DNA from: an uncultured Porphyromonadaceae bacterium
GTDB lineage: Bacteria; Bacteroidota; Bacteroidia; Bacteroidales; Muribaculaceae
Assembly: GCA_947174235.1 (NCBI GenBank)
Contig: CAMWID010000036.1
Location: forward strand, 1-35,025
Length of the DNA: 35,025 bases
Direction: 5' to 3'
Shown here: positions 16,898 through 25,896 of the stretch, one piece after another
Layout: each line of letters begins with the position of its first letter
Numbering within the stretch: position 1 is the stretch's first letter
The notes under the pieces: generated by a model
What the model was told of the DNA's origin: nothing
The model's database searches: none
Seen by the model: the letters and a program-made list of their open reading frames with translations, nothing else
Made by a program: the position numbers and the translations under genes

Positions 16898-18643
16898 TTA
16901 CTTGTTGCCGCCGGGCAGATCGTTGCGGTTCGCGAGTTTGTTGTAGTCAAACTCAGTCTTCGGAACGCAGATAACCCAGCCGTAGAAATCGTCAGGACTG
17001 AAATTCTGGGCAAACCCGGTGCCACGGTTTCCTGATTCAGGATTTCCGGCTTCCCATGCCACGCGGTTGATCGGATCGTGCCAGCGTTTGAGGTCAAACC
17101 AGTTGTGTCCTTCACCCCAAAGTTCGAATGAACGGTAATCCTTGATCGTTCTGAGAAGTTCTTCGCCGGAAGCGGTGCATGTAAATTCCGGGTCCCTGAG
17201 ATCCTTGTTGATGTCGATTAGAATCTGGCGGGCGGTGGTCTCGTCACCGTTGCGGTATGCACATTCAGCTTCTGTATATGCCATTTCAGATGCGCGCATG
17301 AATGGCCACTGGTTCATGCCGTAGATCTGGTTGCCCCAGAATTTGAACTGTGTTCCGAACATAATTTCCGTGCCTGAACTCTGATAAGCCGGAGTGGTGC
17401 CGCTCAGGAAGTCGTTGATCGGGGTGAGCCTGTCAAATTCCTTCTTGCCGTAAGCGATGACAAAGGCATTCATTCCCGGAGATTTCTTTGACTGGTTGAT
17501 CTGGATGCGCATGCCGTTGGTATATATATTGTCGCTGCTCCAGAAGTCATAGTCGGCAACTTGATGTTTCTCGGCAAGCTCTTTGTTGAGTTGCATGAAC
17601 TCCGGAGTGATATACAACTTCTTGCGGATGTCAGTTATCGGGAATTTCCGATAGAGCATATAGTCGATTGAATTGACCGTATACCCCCATGAATCCTGGT
17701 ATCTGCCGTTGCAAGCGTTGTATGAACCTTGCGCGTAATAATATATCGACTGAGCGGGAGCCTCATACATTGTCGCCCACATATATTCGTCGTTTGCAAC
17801 CACGAATCCCGACATATATTCGTCGGCACTCATGATACGGTAACCTTCGCGCGCTTCATGCGCCATCTTCTGGGCAAGAGTGTAGTCGTGCTTGATAAGC
17901 GCGGCGCGTGCAAGAAGACCTCTCGCCACTTTACCGTCCGGTTCCCAGATGAAAGAACGTTTCCATCCACATTCGTCAAACAGTTTGATAGCTGTCTGAA
18001 GGTCGGAATATATAAGGTCGAGCGCATCATTCATTGTCCCGAACGGCAGAGATTCGGTTGAACTTGAAGTGCGGATTATGATACCTTTCACATTTCCGTT
18101 GTCAGAGTTCTCCCAGTTCGGACTGTAACATTGCACAAGATGAGTATATGCGTGGGCACGCATCGAGAGTGCCACAGCCTTGATGAAGTCGCGCTCTCCG
18201 TCGTATGAATCAAGATTATCGATATTCTCGACAATCATGTTCGCCCAGTTGATGAGATTGTAGCAGTAGACCCACATCTGCTGAGCTCCCCAGTATGTTT
18301 CCTGGCGGAGAGTTTTCCATGTGGCGTAAGTGTCAGAAGTGCCGTGTCCGCAATAGAGATTGCAAAGGAAAGAATCTCCCAACATGTCGCCATAGAAATT
18401 TTGCATCCATGGTTCGCCATTTGTGCCGTTGAGATTCGAACCGGTGAACTGGCGGTACATGCCCTGACAAAGACCGGTCTTTGCCGCTCTTGCCCCTTCA
18501 ATGGAAGAAGCGATGTCGGCGGCACTTGTGGAAGTGATCGGCGCTTTATCAAGATAGTCTTCGCCACATGAGGTCATTCCCCCCATAAGGGCGATAGATG
18601 TCAGCAATGCCGAGAATGATTTTATAAATATATTTTTTTTCAT
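16898..18643 (-). CDS. SusD/RagB-family surface glycan-binding lipoprotein (susD1)
   Basis: Outer-membrane lipoprotein that caps the SusC transporter and binds the substrate outside the cell. 581 residues with a type II signal peptide (lipidated C26 in GGMTSCGEDYLDKAP) and an acidic stretch after the Cys that fits surface export in Bacteroidetes. TPR-like helices form the N-terminal half. The C-terminal SusD signature includes ASEMAYTEAECAYRNGD and ELWGEGHNWFDLKRWHDP. It begins 21 bp after susC1 and is the last gene of that operon. It is a close paralogue of the SusD at 28807-30570, with long shared segments. No glycosidase is linked, so the ligand is unknown. Confidence 0.95.
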   Translation of the reverse strand: MKKNIFIKSFSALLTSIALMGGMTSCGEDYLDKAPITSTSAADIASSIEGARAAKTGLCQGMYRQFTGSNLNGTNGEPWMQNFYGDMLGDSFLCNLYCGHGTSDTYATWKTLRQETYWGAQQMWVYCYNLINWANMIVENIDNLDSYDGERDFIKAVALSMRAHAYTHLVQCYSPNWENSDNGNVKGIIIRTSSSTESLPFGTMNDALDLIYSDLQTAIKLFDECGWKRSFIWEPDGKVARGLLARAALIKHDYTLAQKMAHEAREGYRIMSADEYMSGFVVANDEYMWATMYEAPAQSIYYYAQGSYNACNGRYQDSWGYTVNSIDYMLYRKFPITDIRKKLYITPEFMQLNKELAEKHQVADYDFWSSDNIYTNGMRIQINQSKKSPGMNAFVIAYGKKEFDRLTPINDFLSGTTPAYQSSGTEIMFGTQFKFWGNQIYGMNQWPFMRASEMAYTEAECAYRNGDETTARQILIDINKDLRDPEFTCTASGEELLRTIKDYRSFELWGEGHNWFDLKRWHDPINRVAWEAGNPESGNRGTGFAQNFSPDDFYGWVICVPKTEFDYNKLANRNDLPGGNK

Positions 18644-18664
18644 AAATATTGTCGCTTGAATTAT

Positions 18665-21600
18665 TTAGAAACGAGCAGTGAGAGAGAATGAGAATGTGCG
18701 GGAAACAACGAAGTAATTGCCCTGGCCGCCGGAATAGTTGTATGCCGGGTTGATACCTTTGCGTTTTGTCACAGTGAAAAGGTTTTCAGCGGTGAAGCCT
18801 ACGTTGAGACCCTGAAGCTTGAGCGGTCCGGTCACGACTTTCGGGAAATCATATGCCACTGAAATGTTTTTGAATTGGAGGTAGCTTGCGTTGGTCAGCC
18901 AGCGGTTGCTGCTCGCGTTGTCGTAAGTGGAGTATTGAGTGTTGATCTGAGGATTGATGTCTTTGCTGATACGAGAGGCGGGGTCGTCAGGATTGATTCC
19001 TGCGGGAGCCTCAGTCCATGAGTTGAGGATGTCCTTGTGGAAATCGCTGGTCTTGCCTTCGCCGTAGCTCATGAGTGAACGATACTGGCTGTCAAACACC
19101 TTTCCTCCGAGGCTGTAAGTGAATACAGCGTTAAGAGAGATATCTTTCCAGCGCAGGCTTGTTCCGAAAGATCCGAACATAGTCGGGAGGGAAGAACCCT
19201 GGAAGTGCTTTGAAGCGTAGGTTTCCTGAGTAGTATAATAGCGGTCGCCGATCTTTACAAGAGCGTTGTTTTTCTCAGCACCTTCAAGGTTGGCATCCCA
19301 TAGAGCCTGGTCGTATTCCCATTCGCCGGTCTCTGCGTTGAGCGATTCGAATGTATGGCTGTCAGGATTGATCTCGTAGAGAGAACGACCGGTAGTCATG
19401 TCGACACCTGCCCAGTTGATCATGTAAAATTCGTAGCGGCTCTTTCCTTTGATAAGAGCGATGTTTGAAGTCCACTGGTTGCCTGAAGGGGGAAGTTTGG
19501 TAAGTTTGTTCTTGATGATAGACGCATCCGCGTTGAGACCCCATGTGAAATCCTTTGTTCTGATCACGTCACCTTTCACCATAAGCTCCCATCCTACATT
19601 CTGCATGGTTCCGATGTTGGTGAGGATAGTCCATCTTGAACCGGACCATGTTCCGCCTGCCGACATCGGCTGGGTCACATTGTAGAGGAGGTCAGCATTC
19701 TGTTTTAGGAAGTAGCCAATAGAGAAGCTGAGTCTGTTGTTGAGTACGTTTCCTTCCAAAGCTACGTCAAGAGTGTTTGTGCTCTCCCATTTAGCCTTGT
19801 CGTTTCCGAGCTGAGAAGGCGACATCACAAGCTGGCTGTCGACACGTGCCGCTCTTTGGGCGTAAAGCGACCAGTAAGCGTAAGAACTTGCAGCGGCGTC
19901 CTGTCCGACAGTTCCGTATGCCGCACGCAGTTTAAGATTGTTGAGCCAGTCGAGATTCTGCATGAATTTCTCTTTGCTCAGAATCCAGCTTGCGCCGACG
20001 CTCCAGAAAGTACCCCATCTGGAGTCTTTCGCAAATCGGGATGTGCCGTCACGACGGATAGAAGCCTCTGCGAAATATTTCTGGTCAAGATTCCAGCGTA
20101 CGCGTCCGAGATAAGATTCGGTGGTTCTCTGGATATGGTATGCACTGTAGCTTTCATTGTCAGTGAAGTTGGTTAGCTCGCGGGGACCGTTGGTAAACAC
20201 CATGTTCATCACCTGCTCGTAGTTGTAGCCGTAGTCATAAGAATAATTCTCATGGTCGAGCAGCACGTCGATATGGTGGTTGCCATAGTCGTGGCTCCAG
20301 TTGAGCGCCTGCATGAAAGTGTATGTCTTGGTATTGTAGTTAGTCACTCTCAGACGTCCGAACCCTTTTGCAGAACCGATCCATGGGTTGCCGAAGCTGT
20401 TGTATGTCTGTTTCGCGCGATACATGTCGCCACGTAATGATAGTTCAAATCCGTAGGGGAGTATTACCGCCGCATTCATCGATAGGGATGCCGTGAGTTT
20501 GTCGTATCTGTTGTCGTTGGAACGGGTCAGGTAAGCGATGTTGCTTTCATAAGGGGTATAACCTGCGGTTGTGTTCCATTCCTTTTCACCCTTTTCATTA
20601 TAAATGATCTCGCCGGTTTTCACATCATGATTATAATATGGGAACACCGGGGCGCGGTATGTATAGTTGAACGGGTTGTTGGTAGTGCCAAGGTTGTCGG
20701 AATCCACGTCATCATCCTGCGACTTCTGGTATCCGATGTTGGCATTCACGCCTAAACGCAGATAATCCACCGGAGTCGCGTTCATATTGATACGGTTTGT
20801 GAAACGCTCGAAATCAGTGTTGATAATGTATCCCTGAGATTTGAGATAGCCGGTAGATACGTATGCGTTGAATTTGTCAGTTCCGCCGGCGATGGAGACA
20901 TTATATTCCTGACGGTAGCCTGTCTGAGAGAAGCTGTCCCACCAGTCAAGGTCGTTATATTGAGAGAGAGGGTTTAATACCACCTGTCCCTGCTCATTAA
21001 AGATCTTGTCAGATGCGTTGTCACCATATACGTTCCATACCTTGGCGTTGCCGAAGAAATTTTCAATCTGAGCCTTGCGGACATCGTTATAAGAAAGTTC
21101 GTTAGAATTGAGAGAATATTGTCCGTTGGTCATAGAAAGAAGAGTGGTCTCCATCCACTGGTTTGTGCCGAGACGGTCATAGAACGGCAGACCTCTTTCG
21201 TAGACACCCTGGTTTACTTTCAATGTCACATTGACTTTTGATTTGTTTTTTGCTTTCTTAGTAGTGATTAGCACCACGCCGTTTGCACCTTTGGCACCAT
21301 AAAGAGCACATGAAGCGGCATCTTTAAGCACGGACATTGATTCCACGTCTTCCGGATTTATTTCTGAAATTGATCCGTTATATATCACTCCGTCAAGTAC
21401 ATATACGGGTGCATTTGTGCCATTGACTGTGTTGATACCACGGATAAGGATTGAAGGAGATCCGCCGGGTCCGGCAACTGTGCTGCTTGAGATCTGTACG
21501 CCGGGAGCGCTTCCTTCAAGAGCTGAGGTGATGCTGTTGACGGGGCGACGTTCAATCTCTTCTGAATTGACCATCGCAACTGAACCGGTGAGCGATTCCT

Positions 21601-21937
21601 TCGTTGCCGTACCATAGGCGACGACCACGACATCGCTGAGTTCTGTGGATGTAGACGACAGGTGTACCACCATATCGTTTTTCAATTCCACTTCCTTGGT
21701 TGTATAACCTACATAGCTGACACGAACAACTTTCACAGATGTCGGAACGGTGATTGCGAACTTACCGTCGATGTCAGTGGCAGTCCCTTGTCCACCTCCG
21801 ATAGGGGAGACAGTGGCGCCGATCAGAGGCTCATTGTTGGAGGCATCCACCACGGTGCCTTTGTACGTTTTGGTTTGCGAGTAAGCCGCAAACGTACATG
21901 CCAACACTGCCATCATAATGAAAAATAGTTTTCTCAT
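18665..21937 (-). CDS. SusC/RagA-family TonB-dependent outer-membrane transporter (susC1)
   Basis: TonB-dependent importer of oligosaccharides or similar nutrients, 1090 residues. Order: signal peptide (1-20, cleavage near AYS|Q), carboxypeptidase-regulatory-like domain (about 22-100, TVVDASNNEPLIGATV), TonB-box-like DVVVVAYGT, plug domain (about 115-230, with SMSVLKDAASCALYGAKGAN), then a 22-strand barrel ending in aromatic Phe (LTARF). It is the first gene of a two-gene operon with susD1. The protein is most like susC3 in the barrel, yet its first 32 codons and leader are base-for-base identical to susC2. It diverges from susC2 across the inverted-repeat region. Confidence 0.96.
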   Translation of the reverse strand: MRKLFFIMMAVLACTFAAYSQTKTYKGTVVDASNNEPLIGATVSPIGGGQGTATDIDGKFAITVPTSVKVVRVSYVGYTTKEVELKNDMVVHLSSTSTELSDVVVVAYGTATKESLTGSVAMVNSEEIERRPVNSITSALEGSAPGVQISSSTVAGPGGSPSILIRGINTVNGTNAPVYVLDGVIYNGSISEINPEDVESMSVLKDAASCALYGAKGANGVVLITTKKAKNKSKVNVTLKVNQGVYERGLPFYDRLGTNQWMETTLLSMTNGQYSLNSNELSYNDVRKAQIENFFGNAKVWNVYGDNASDKIFNEQGQVVLNPLSQYNDLDWWDSFSQTGYRQEYNVSIAGGTDKFNAYVSTGYLKSQGYIINTDFERFTNRINMNATPVDYLRLGVNANIGYQKSQDDDVDSDNLGTTNNPFNYTYRAPVFPYYNHDVKTGEIIYNEKGEKEWNTTAGYTPYESNIAYLTRSNDNRYDKLTASLSMNAAVILPYGFELSLRGDMYRAKQTYNSFGNPWIGSAKGFGRLRVTNYNTKTYTFMQALNWSHDYGNHHIDVLLDHENYSYDYGYNYEQVMNMVFTNGPRELTNFTDNESYSAYHIQRTTESYLGRVRWNLDQKYFAEASIRRDGTSRFAKDSRWGTFWSVGASWILSKEKFMQNLDWLNNLKLRAAYGTVGQDAAASSYAYWSLYAQRAARVDSQLVMSPSQLGNDKAKWESTNTLDVALEGNVLNNRLSFSIGYFLKQNADLLYNVTQPMSAGGTWSGSRWTILTNIGTMQNVGWELMVKGDVIRTKDFTWGLNADASIIKNKLTKLPPSGNQWTSNIALIKGKSRYEFYMINWAGVDMTTGRSLYEINPDSHTFESLNAETGEWEYDQALWDANLEGAEKNNALVKIGDRYYTTQETYASKHFQGSSLPTMFGSFGTSLRWKDISLNAVFTYSLGGKVFDSQYRSLMSYGEGKTSDFHKDILNSWTEAPAGINPDDPASRISKDINPQINTQYSTYDNASSNRWLTNASYLQFKNISVAYDFPKVVTGPLKLQGLNVGFTAENLFTVTKRKGINPAYNYSGGQGNYFVVSRTFSFSLTARF

Positions 21938-21993
21938 CGGATCAATGTTATTTAGTTAATAAAGGTTAGTTGTCTAATAATTTTGCCAGAAAT
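21842..21993 (-). repeat. Left arm of a 152-bp perfect inverted repeat
   Basis: Read on the minus strand, this segment is identical at all 152 positions to 22376-22527 on the plus strand. It covers 56 bp of leader, the susC1 ATG and codons 1-32. With two mismatches the match runs on to 21810 (184 bp). Identity includes the untranslated leader and synonymous sites, so it is recent duplication, gene conversion or an active recombination site, not protein-level constraint. Confidence 0.97.
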
Positions 21994-22431
21994 TATTCTG
22001 TTTGGTCTTTCATGGGTGGAAATATCTGATTCACATCACGATATTTTCCTCGAAAAGAAGATTGAAAAGTTATCAGGAGTGCGACAACATGTCTCATCAC
22101 GATCCCTTTCCAATACACTTGCAAATTTATAACAAATTTTCAATTAATTTAAGTATGCAAATGTTAATAGTAGTTAAATTTAAAGATATTTCATGTTTTA
22201 TTAATATATACATTAAACAGATGAATATCAGATGATAACGACAATATTTTTCCACTAAATCAATAGGTATTATAATTAACATTTTAATTATCTCGTTGAA
22301 ATAATATCGGACTTGATGCACATAAAAATTTCTGGCATAATTAGATAGTATTATTTAGGATCAATATTTAAAATTATTTCTGGCAAAATTATTAGACAAC
22401 TAACCTTTATTAACTAAATAACATTGATCCG
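21938..22431. other. Divergent susC1/susC2 intergenic region with 382-bp unique spacer
   Basis: Between the repeat arms lies a very AT-rich unique spacer (21994-22375). I see no credible gene in it. It holds one exact TAnnTTTG element, pointing left (22122-22129). Near its right end it also has a degenerate copy of the repeat edge, ATTTCTGGCATAATTAGA at 22328-22345. Beside this, at 22351-22365, are the opposite-orientation words TTATTTAG and GGATCAAT. Confidence 0.7.
22122..22129 (-). promoter_or_regulatory. Putative leftward -7 element in the susC1/susC2 spacer
   Basis: On the minus strand this reads TAAATTTG, a full match to TAnnTTTG. The -33 region match is poor. A start near 22116 would give a leader of about 180 nt to susC1. 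I found no equally good rightward element in the spacer. Confidence 0.4.
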
Positions 22432-22527
22432 ATGAGAAAACTATTTTTCATTATGATGGCAGTGTTGGCATGTACGTTTGCGGCTTACTCGCAAACCAAA
22501 ACGTACAAAGGCACCGTGGTGGATGCC
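22376..22527 (+). repeat. Right arm of a 152-bp perfect inverted repeat
   Basis: Exact reverse complement of 21842-21993. It contains 56 bp of leader, the susC2 ATG and codons 1-32, ending in GGATGCC; the next bases differ (ACC here, TCC in susC1). A two-mismatch extension reaches 22559. Confidence 0.97.
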
Positions 22528-25500
22528 ACCAACAACGAGCCTCTGATCGGCGCCACTGTAATACCTGTCGGAGGCGGACAGGGTACGGCAACCGACATTG
22601 ACGGCCGGTTCGCAATTACAGTTCCGGCATCTGTAAAACAGGTAAAAGTCAGTTATGTAGGCTATACTCCTGCTACAGTTAACCTTAAAGACGGGATGGA
22701 AGTAAGATTGAACTCATCCGCAGAAAATCTTGATGACGTGGTTGTCGTGGCATACGGCACACAGAAAAAATCGTCTATTACCGGTGCGATTTCTACAGTT
22801 GACGCTGAAGAGATTGCCAAGCGTCCCGTATCGTCGGCGACCGCTGCTCTCGAAGGTGTGAGCCCCGGTATTACAGTCACCGGCAATTACGGATCCCCCG
22901 GAGAGGCTCCGACAATCCTTATCCGAGGAATCGGCACTGTCAACGGATCGACAGAACCTCTTTATGTGGTTGACGGTGTTCCTTTCGGTGGAAATATTTC
23001 CGACCTCAATCCTGAGGATATAGAATCAATGTCCGTGCTTAAGGACGCAGCTTCGGCAGCTCTTTATGGTAACCGTGCGTCGAACGGTGTGATCCTGATC
23101 ACGACAAAACGACCCAAAGGAGAAAAGCTGAGCTTGAATTTCCGCACAACCCAAGGTTGGTATGAAAGGGCAATTCCTGAATATGACCGCACGAATGTGG
23201 ATCAGTTCATGTATGCCGAATATTGGAACTTTGCAAACGCGTATTTGCAGAATCAGAATGGAGCGGTAGATAGATCTGATCTGGAAACGATTCATAAATA
23301 TGTGACCACTAATCTTTTCACGGATCGTCTTAAAGCGAACTATTTCGTTGAAAGAAACCCTGATAAACTTTATGATTACAACGGGTATCTTGTGCCGGGA
23401 TCGGCGATACTTCCGGAAGTGGCGGGAGACCTTGATTGGTTTGATCAGGCTACACGCCACGGCTACCGTCAGGAGTATGTGTTGAACGGCGCCGGTTCTT
23501 CCAACAGAAGTGACTATTATTTTTCAGTCAGCTATCTTGGAGAGGACGGATATATGAAAGACAGCAGCTTTGACCGTCTTACGGGCCGTGCCTCGATGAA
23601 TATCAATCCTACGAGTTGGCTGCGTGCAGGTTATAATGTAAATGTAAGCCATCAGCAATATCAGAATACATCCAATGGTGTGGGCGACGGATCTTCCTCG
23701 TTTAACAACCCGTTCTATTTCTGCCGTTACATAGCCCCGATCTATCCGGTGCATCAGCATTATGTGGAGGATGCCACATATTATGATGAAAGCGGCAATC
23801 CCTATCAGGTGAAAGCCGGAGAATGGGTCAGAGATGAAACCGGAGGTTTGGTATATGACAATGGATATTATGATGTCTACAATGCTGAAGGAAATATGAA
23901 TCAGGTATATACCAGAAATCAGAATGTAGACCGTAATGTTATACTTGAAAGTATGGTAAACAGGGGTATAACAAAAAGAAATACGATGAACTCTATCGGT
24001 TATGTTGATTTCTTGCTGCCTTATGGATTCACTGCTACCTTGAAGGGTAATATCTCCACCAGAAACTCTGAATTTTCAAAATACGGGTCTGCCCTTATCG
24101 GCGACTCCAAAGCCCGCGGCGGTTCATTGTCAAAGACTACATATTATTATAAGAACTGGCTGTTGATGCAGCAGCTTAACTGGAACAAGACTTATGGCGA
24201 TCACAATATACAGGTTCTTCTGGCTCATGAGAATTATGTGTATCAATATGATTATACATATGTAGTCAAAGATCAGGAGGCATTCCCGAATCTTACCGCC
24301 TTGTCAAATTTCTCAGTGATGAACAGTATCGATGGTTACAAGAGCATTTACAAGACAGAATCGTATCTCGGGCGTGTGATGTGGAACTTTAAAGACACAT
24401 ATAATTTAGAGGCATCTGTCAGAAGAGACGGTACATCACGTTTTGCAAAACAGTCGAGATGGGGTACATTCGGAAGTGTGGGCGCCAACTGGATTTTCTC
24501 TAACGAAGACTTCATGCAGGGTACTTCCTCATGGCTGAACAATGGTAAATTACGTGCCGACTGGGGACAGGTAGGTAATGATGCCGGATCCAGCTATTAT
24601 GCATATTATGCACTTTTCACTTCCGACACACATGCAAGCCTTCCCGCATATTATCTGTCGCAGAATGCCGCAAACGAGTTGAAATGGGAGACCTCGGAAT
24701 CATGGGGCGTAGCATTGGAGGCACGTATGTTTAACAGATGGAACCTCACGCTCGAATATTTTGACAAACGCAACAAGGATCTTATCTTCAGTGTCTACGC
24801 TCCTGTATCCGCAGGACCTACCAGCACTGATAATGCAGTTTCCACAACATATCAGAACCTCGGAACCATATCGAACCGCGGTATCGAGATCAGCACTGAC
24901 TTCGACATTGTAAAGACAAAAGACTGGAAAGTGAATGTGGCTGCCAACATGACAGCTATCCAGAACAAGGTGGTGTCGCTCCCGGCACAGAACAAGAAGA
25001 TCACAAAGATCGCCGCAGATCCTTCCATGCAGCCACCGAGCGGAATCGTCAGCGGAAGCCAGTTTATTGCTGAGGGTAAAGGACGTTATGAATGGTATAC
25101 TTATCATTGGGCTGGTGTGGACGAGATGGACGGTCGTTCACTCTATGACGCCAACCTTGTTGACTATCATGTGACGCTTCCTGACGGGACAATCATCGGA
25201 GGCAGCTATGAGGTGGATGACAACGGAAATCTTGTATACGGCAGCAACGGAGAACCGGTGAGAATATCCACCGAACTTCCCTCTGCCGAGTATAAACTAA
25301 TAAACGGCAAGTATTATGTGAACCGCACCACATATGCCGCCAAAGACTGGAGAGGCTCCGCGCTTCCCTCGGTATATGGCTCATTCTCCGGCAACGTGGG
25401 TTGGAAAGGGTTCCAGCTTTCAGCCATGTTCACATATTCATTGGGCGGCAAGATCTATGACAGCAACTATGCCAACCTTATGGGCGTGGGTCAGACTCCA

Positions 25501-25881
25501 GCCAACTTCCATGTGGACGTGCTCAATTCCTGGAACGGAACCCCCGCAGGGATGACAGAGGATTCACCCAACCGTATCAATCCCGACATCAATCCCGAGA
25601 TCAATTATCTCAACAATACCGACAACAACGGGGCAAGCGACCGCTGGCTGACAAGCAGGGATTATCTTTGCTTCAAGAATGTGAATCTTACCTATACGTT
25701 GCCTTCGAGTATAACCAGACATTGGGGACTCTCACGCGTACAACTGAGTTTCTCCGCAGAAAACCTCCATATCTGGGGATCCAGAAGAGGTATGAACCCG
25801 ATGATGGGTATAAGCGGTGGTCAGAGCAACTATCTTGTTCCTGCCCGCGTATATACTTTCGGTCTTAATGTCAACATCTAA
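22432..25881 (+). CDS. SusC/RagA-family TonB-dependent outer-membrane transporter (susC2)
   Basis: 1149 residues with the standard order: signal peptide 1-20, carboxypeptidase-regulatory-like domain (about 22-100), DVVVVAYGTQ TonB-box-like segment, plug (about 115-230, SMSVLKDAASAALYGNRASNG), and barrel. Its first 32 codons are identical in DNA to susC1. After about codon 75 the protein differs strongly from susC1 and susC3, which resemble each other. It ends NVNI, without the C-terminal aromatic residue typical of outer-membrane barrels. susD2 follows after 15 bp. Substrate unknown. Expression may depend on the orientation of the upstream spacer (inference). Confidence 0.96.
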   Translation: MRKLFFIMMAVLACTFAAYSQTKTYKGTVVDATNNEPLIGATVIPVGGGQGTATDIDGRFAITVPASVKQVKVSYVGYTPATVNLKDGMEVRLNSSAENLDDVVVVAYGTQKKSSITGAISTVDAEEIAKRPVSSATAALEGVSPGITVTGNYGSPGEAPTILIRGIGTVNGSTEPLYVVDGVPFGGNISDLNPEDIESMSVLKDAASAALYGNRASNGVILITTKRPKGEKLSLNFRTTQGWYERAIPEYDRTNVDQFMYAEYWNFANAYLQNQNGAVDRSDLETIHKYVTTNLFTDRLKANYFVERNPDKLYDYNGYLVPGSAILPEVAGDLDWFDQATRHGYRQEYVLNGAGSSNRSDYYFSVSYLGEDGYMKDSSFDRLTGRASMNINPTSWLRAGYNVNVSHQQYQNTSNGVGDGSSSFNNPFYFCRYIAPIYPVHQHYVEDATYYDESGNPYQVKAGEWVRDETGGLVYDNGYYDVYNAEGNMNQVYTRNQNVDRNVILESMVNRGITKRNTMNSIGYVDFLLPYGFTATLKGNISTRNSEFSKYGSALIGDSKARGGSLSKTTYYYKNWLLMQQLNWNKTYGDHNIQVLLAHENYVYQYDYTYVVKDQEAFPNLTALSNFSVMNSIDGYKSIYKTESYLGRVMWNFKDTYNLEASVRRDGTSRFAKQSRWGTFGSVGANWIFSNEDFMQGTSSWLNNGKLRADWGQVGNDAGSSYYAYYALFTSDTHASLPAYYLSQNAANELKWETSESWGVALEARMFNRWNLTLEYFDKRNKDLIFSVYAPVSAGPTSTDNAVSTTYQNLGTISNRGIEISTDFDIVKTKDWKVNVAANMTAIQNKVVSLPAQNKKITKIAADPSMQPPSGIVSGSQFIAEGKGRYEWYTYHWAGVDEMDGRSLYDANLVDYHVTLPDGTIIGGSYEVDDNGNLVYGSNGEPVRISTELPSAEYKLINGKYYVNRTTYAAKDWRGSALPSVYGSFSGNVGWKGFQLSAMFTYSLGGKIYDSNYANLMGVGQTPANFHVDVLNSWNGTPAGMTEDSPNRINPDINPEINYLNNTDNNGASDRWLTSRDYLCFKNVNLTYTLPSSITRHWGLSRVQLSFSAENLHIWGSRRGMNPMMGISGGQSNYLVPARVYTFGLNVNI

Positions 25882-25896
25882 TCCAAGGGAATTATC

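Noticed and set aside
22002..22321. Open frames of 64-77 codons on either strand in the susC spacer
   Set aside because: Very AT-rich, Ile/Asn/Lys-heavy composition, no start context and no recognisable fold; expected by chance in such DNA.
21842..22527. Insertion sequence or transposon ends as the cause of the inverted repeat
   Set aside because: There is no transposase, the arms contain susC start codons and signal peptides, and the 382-bp interior has no gene.
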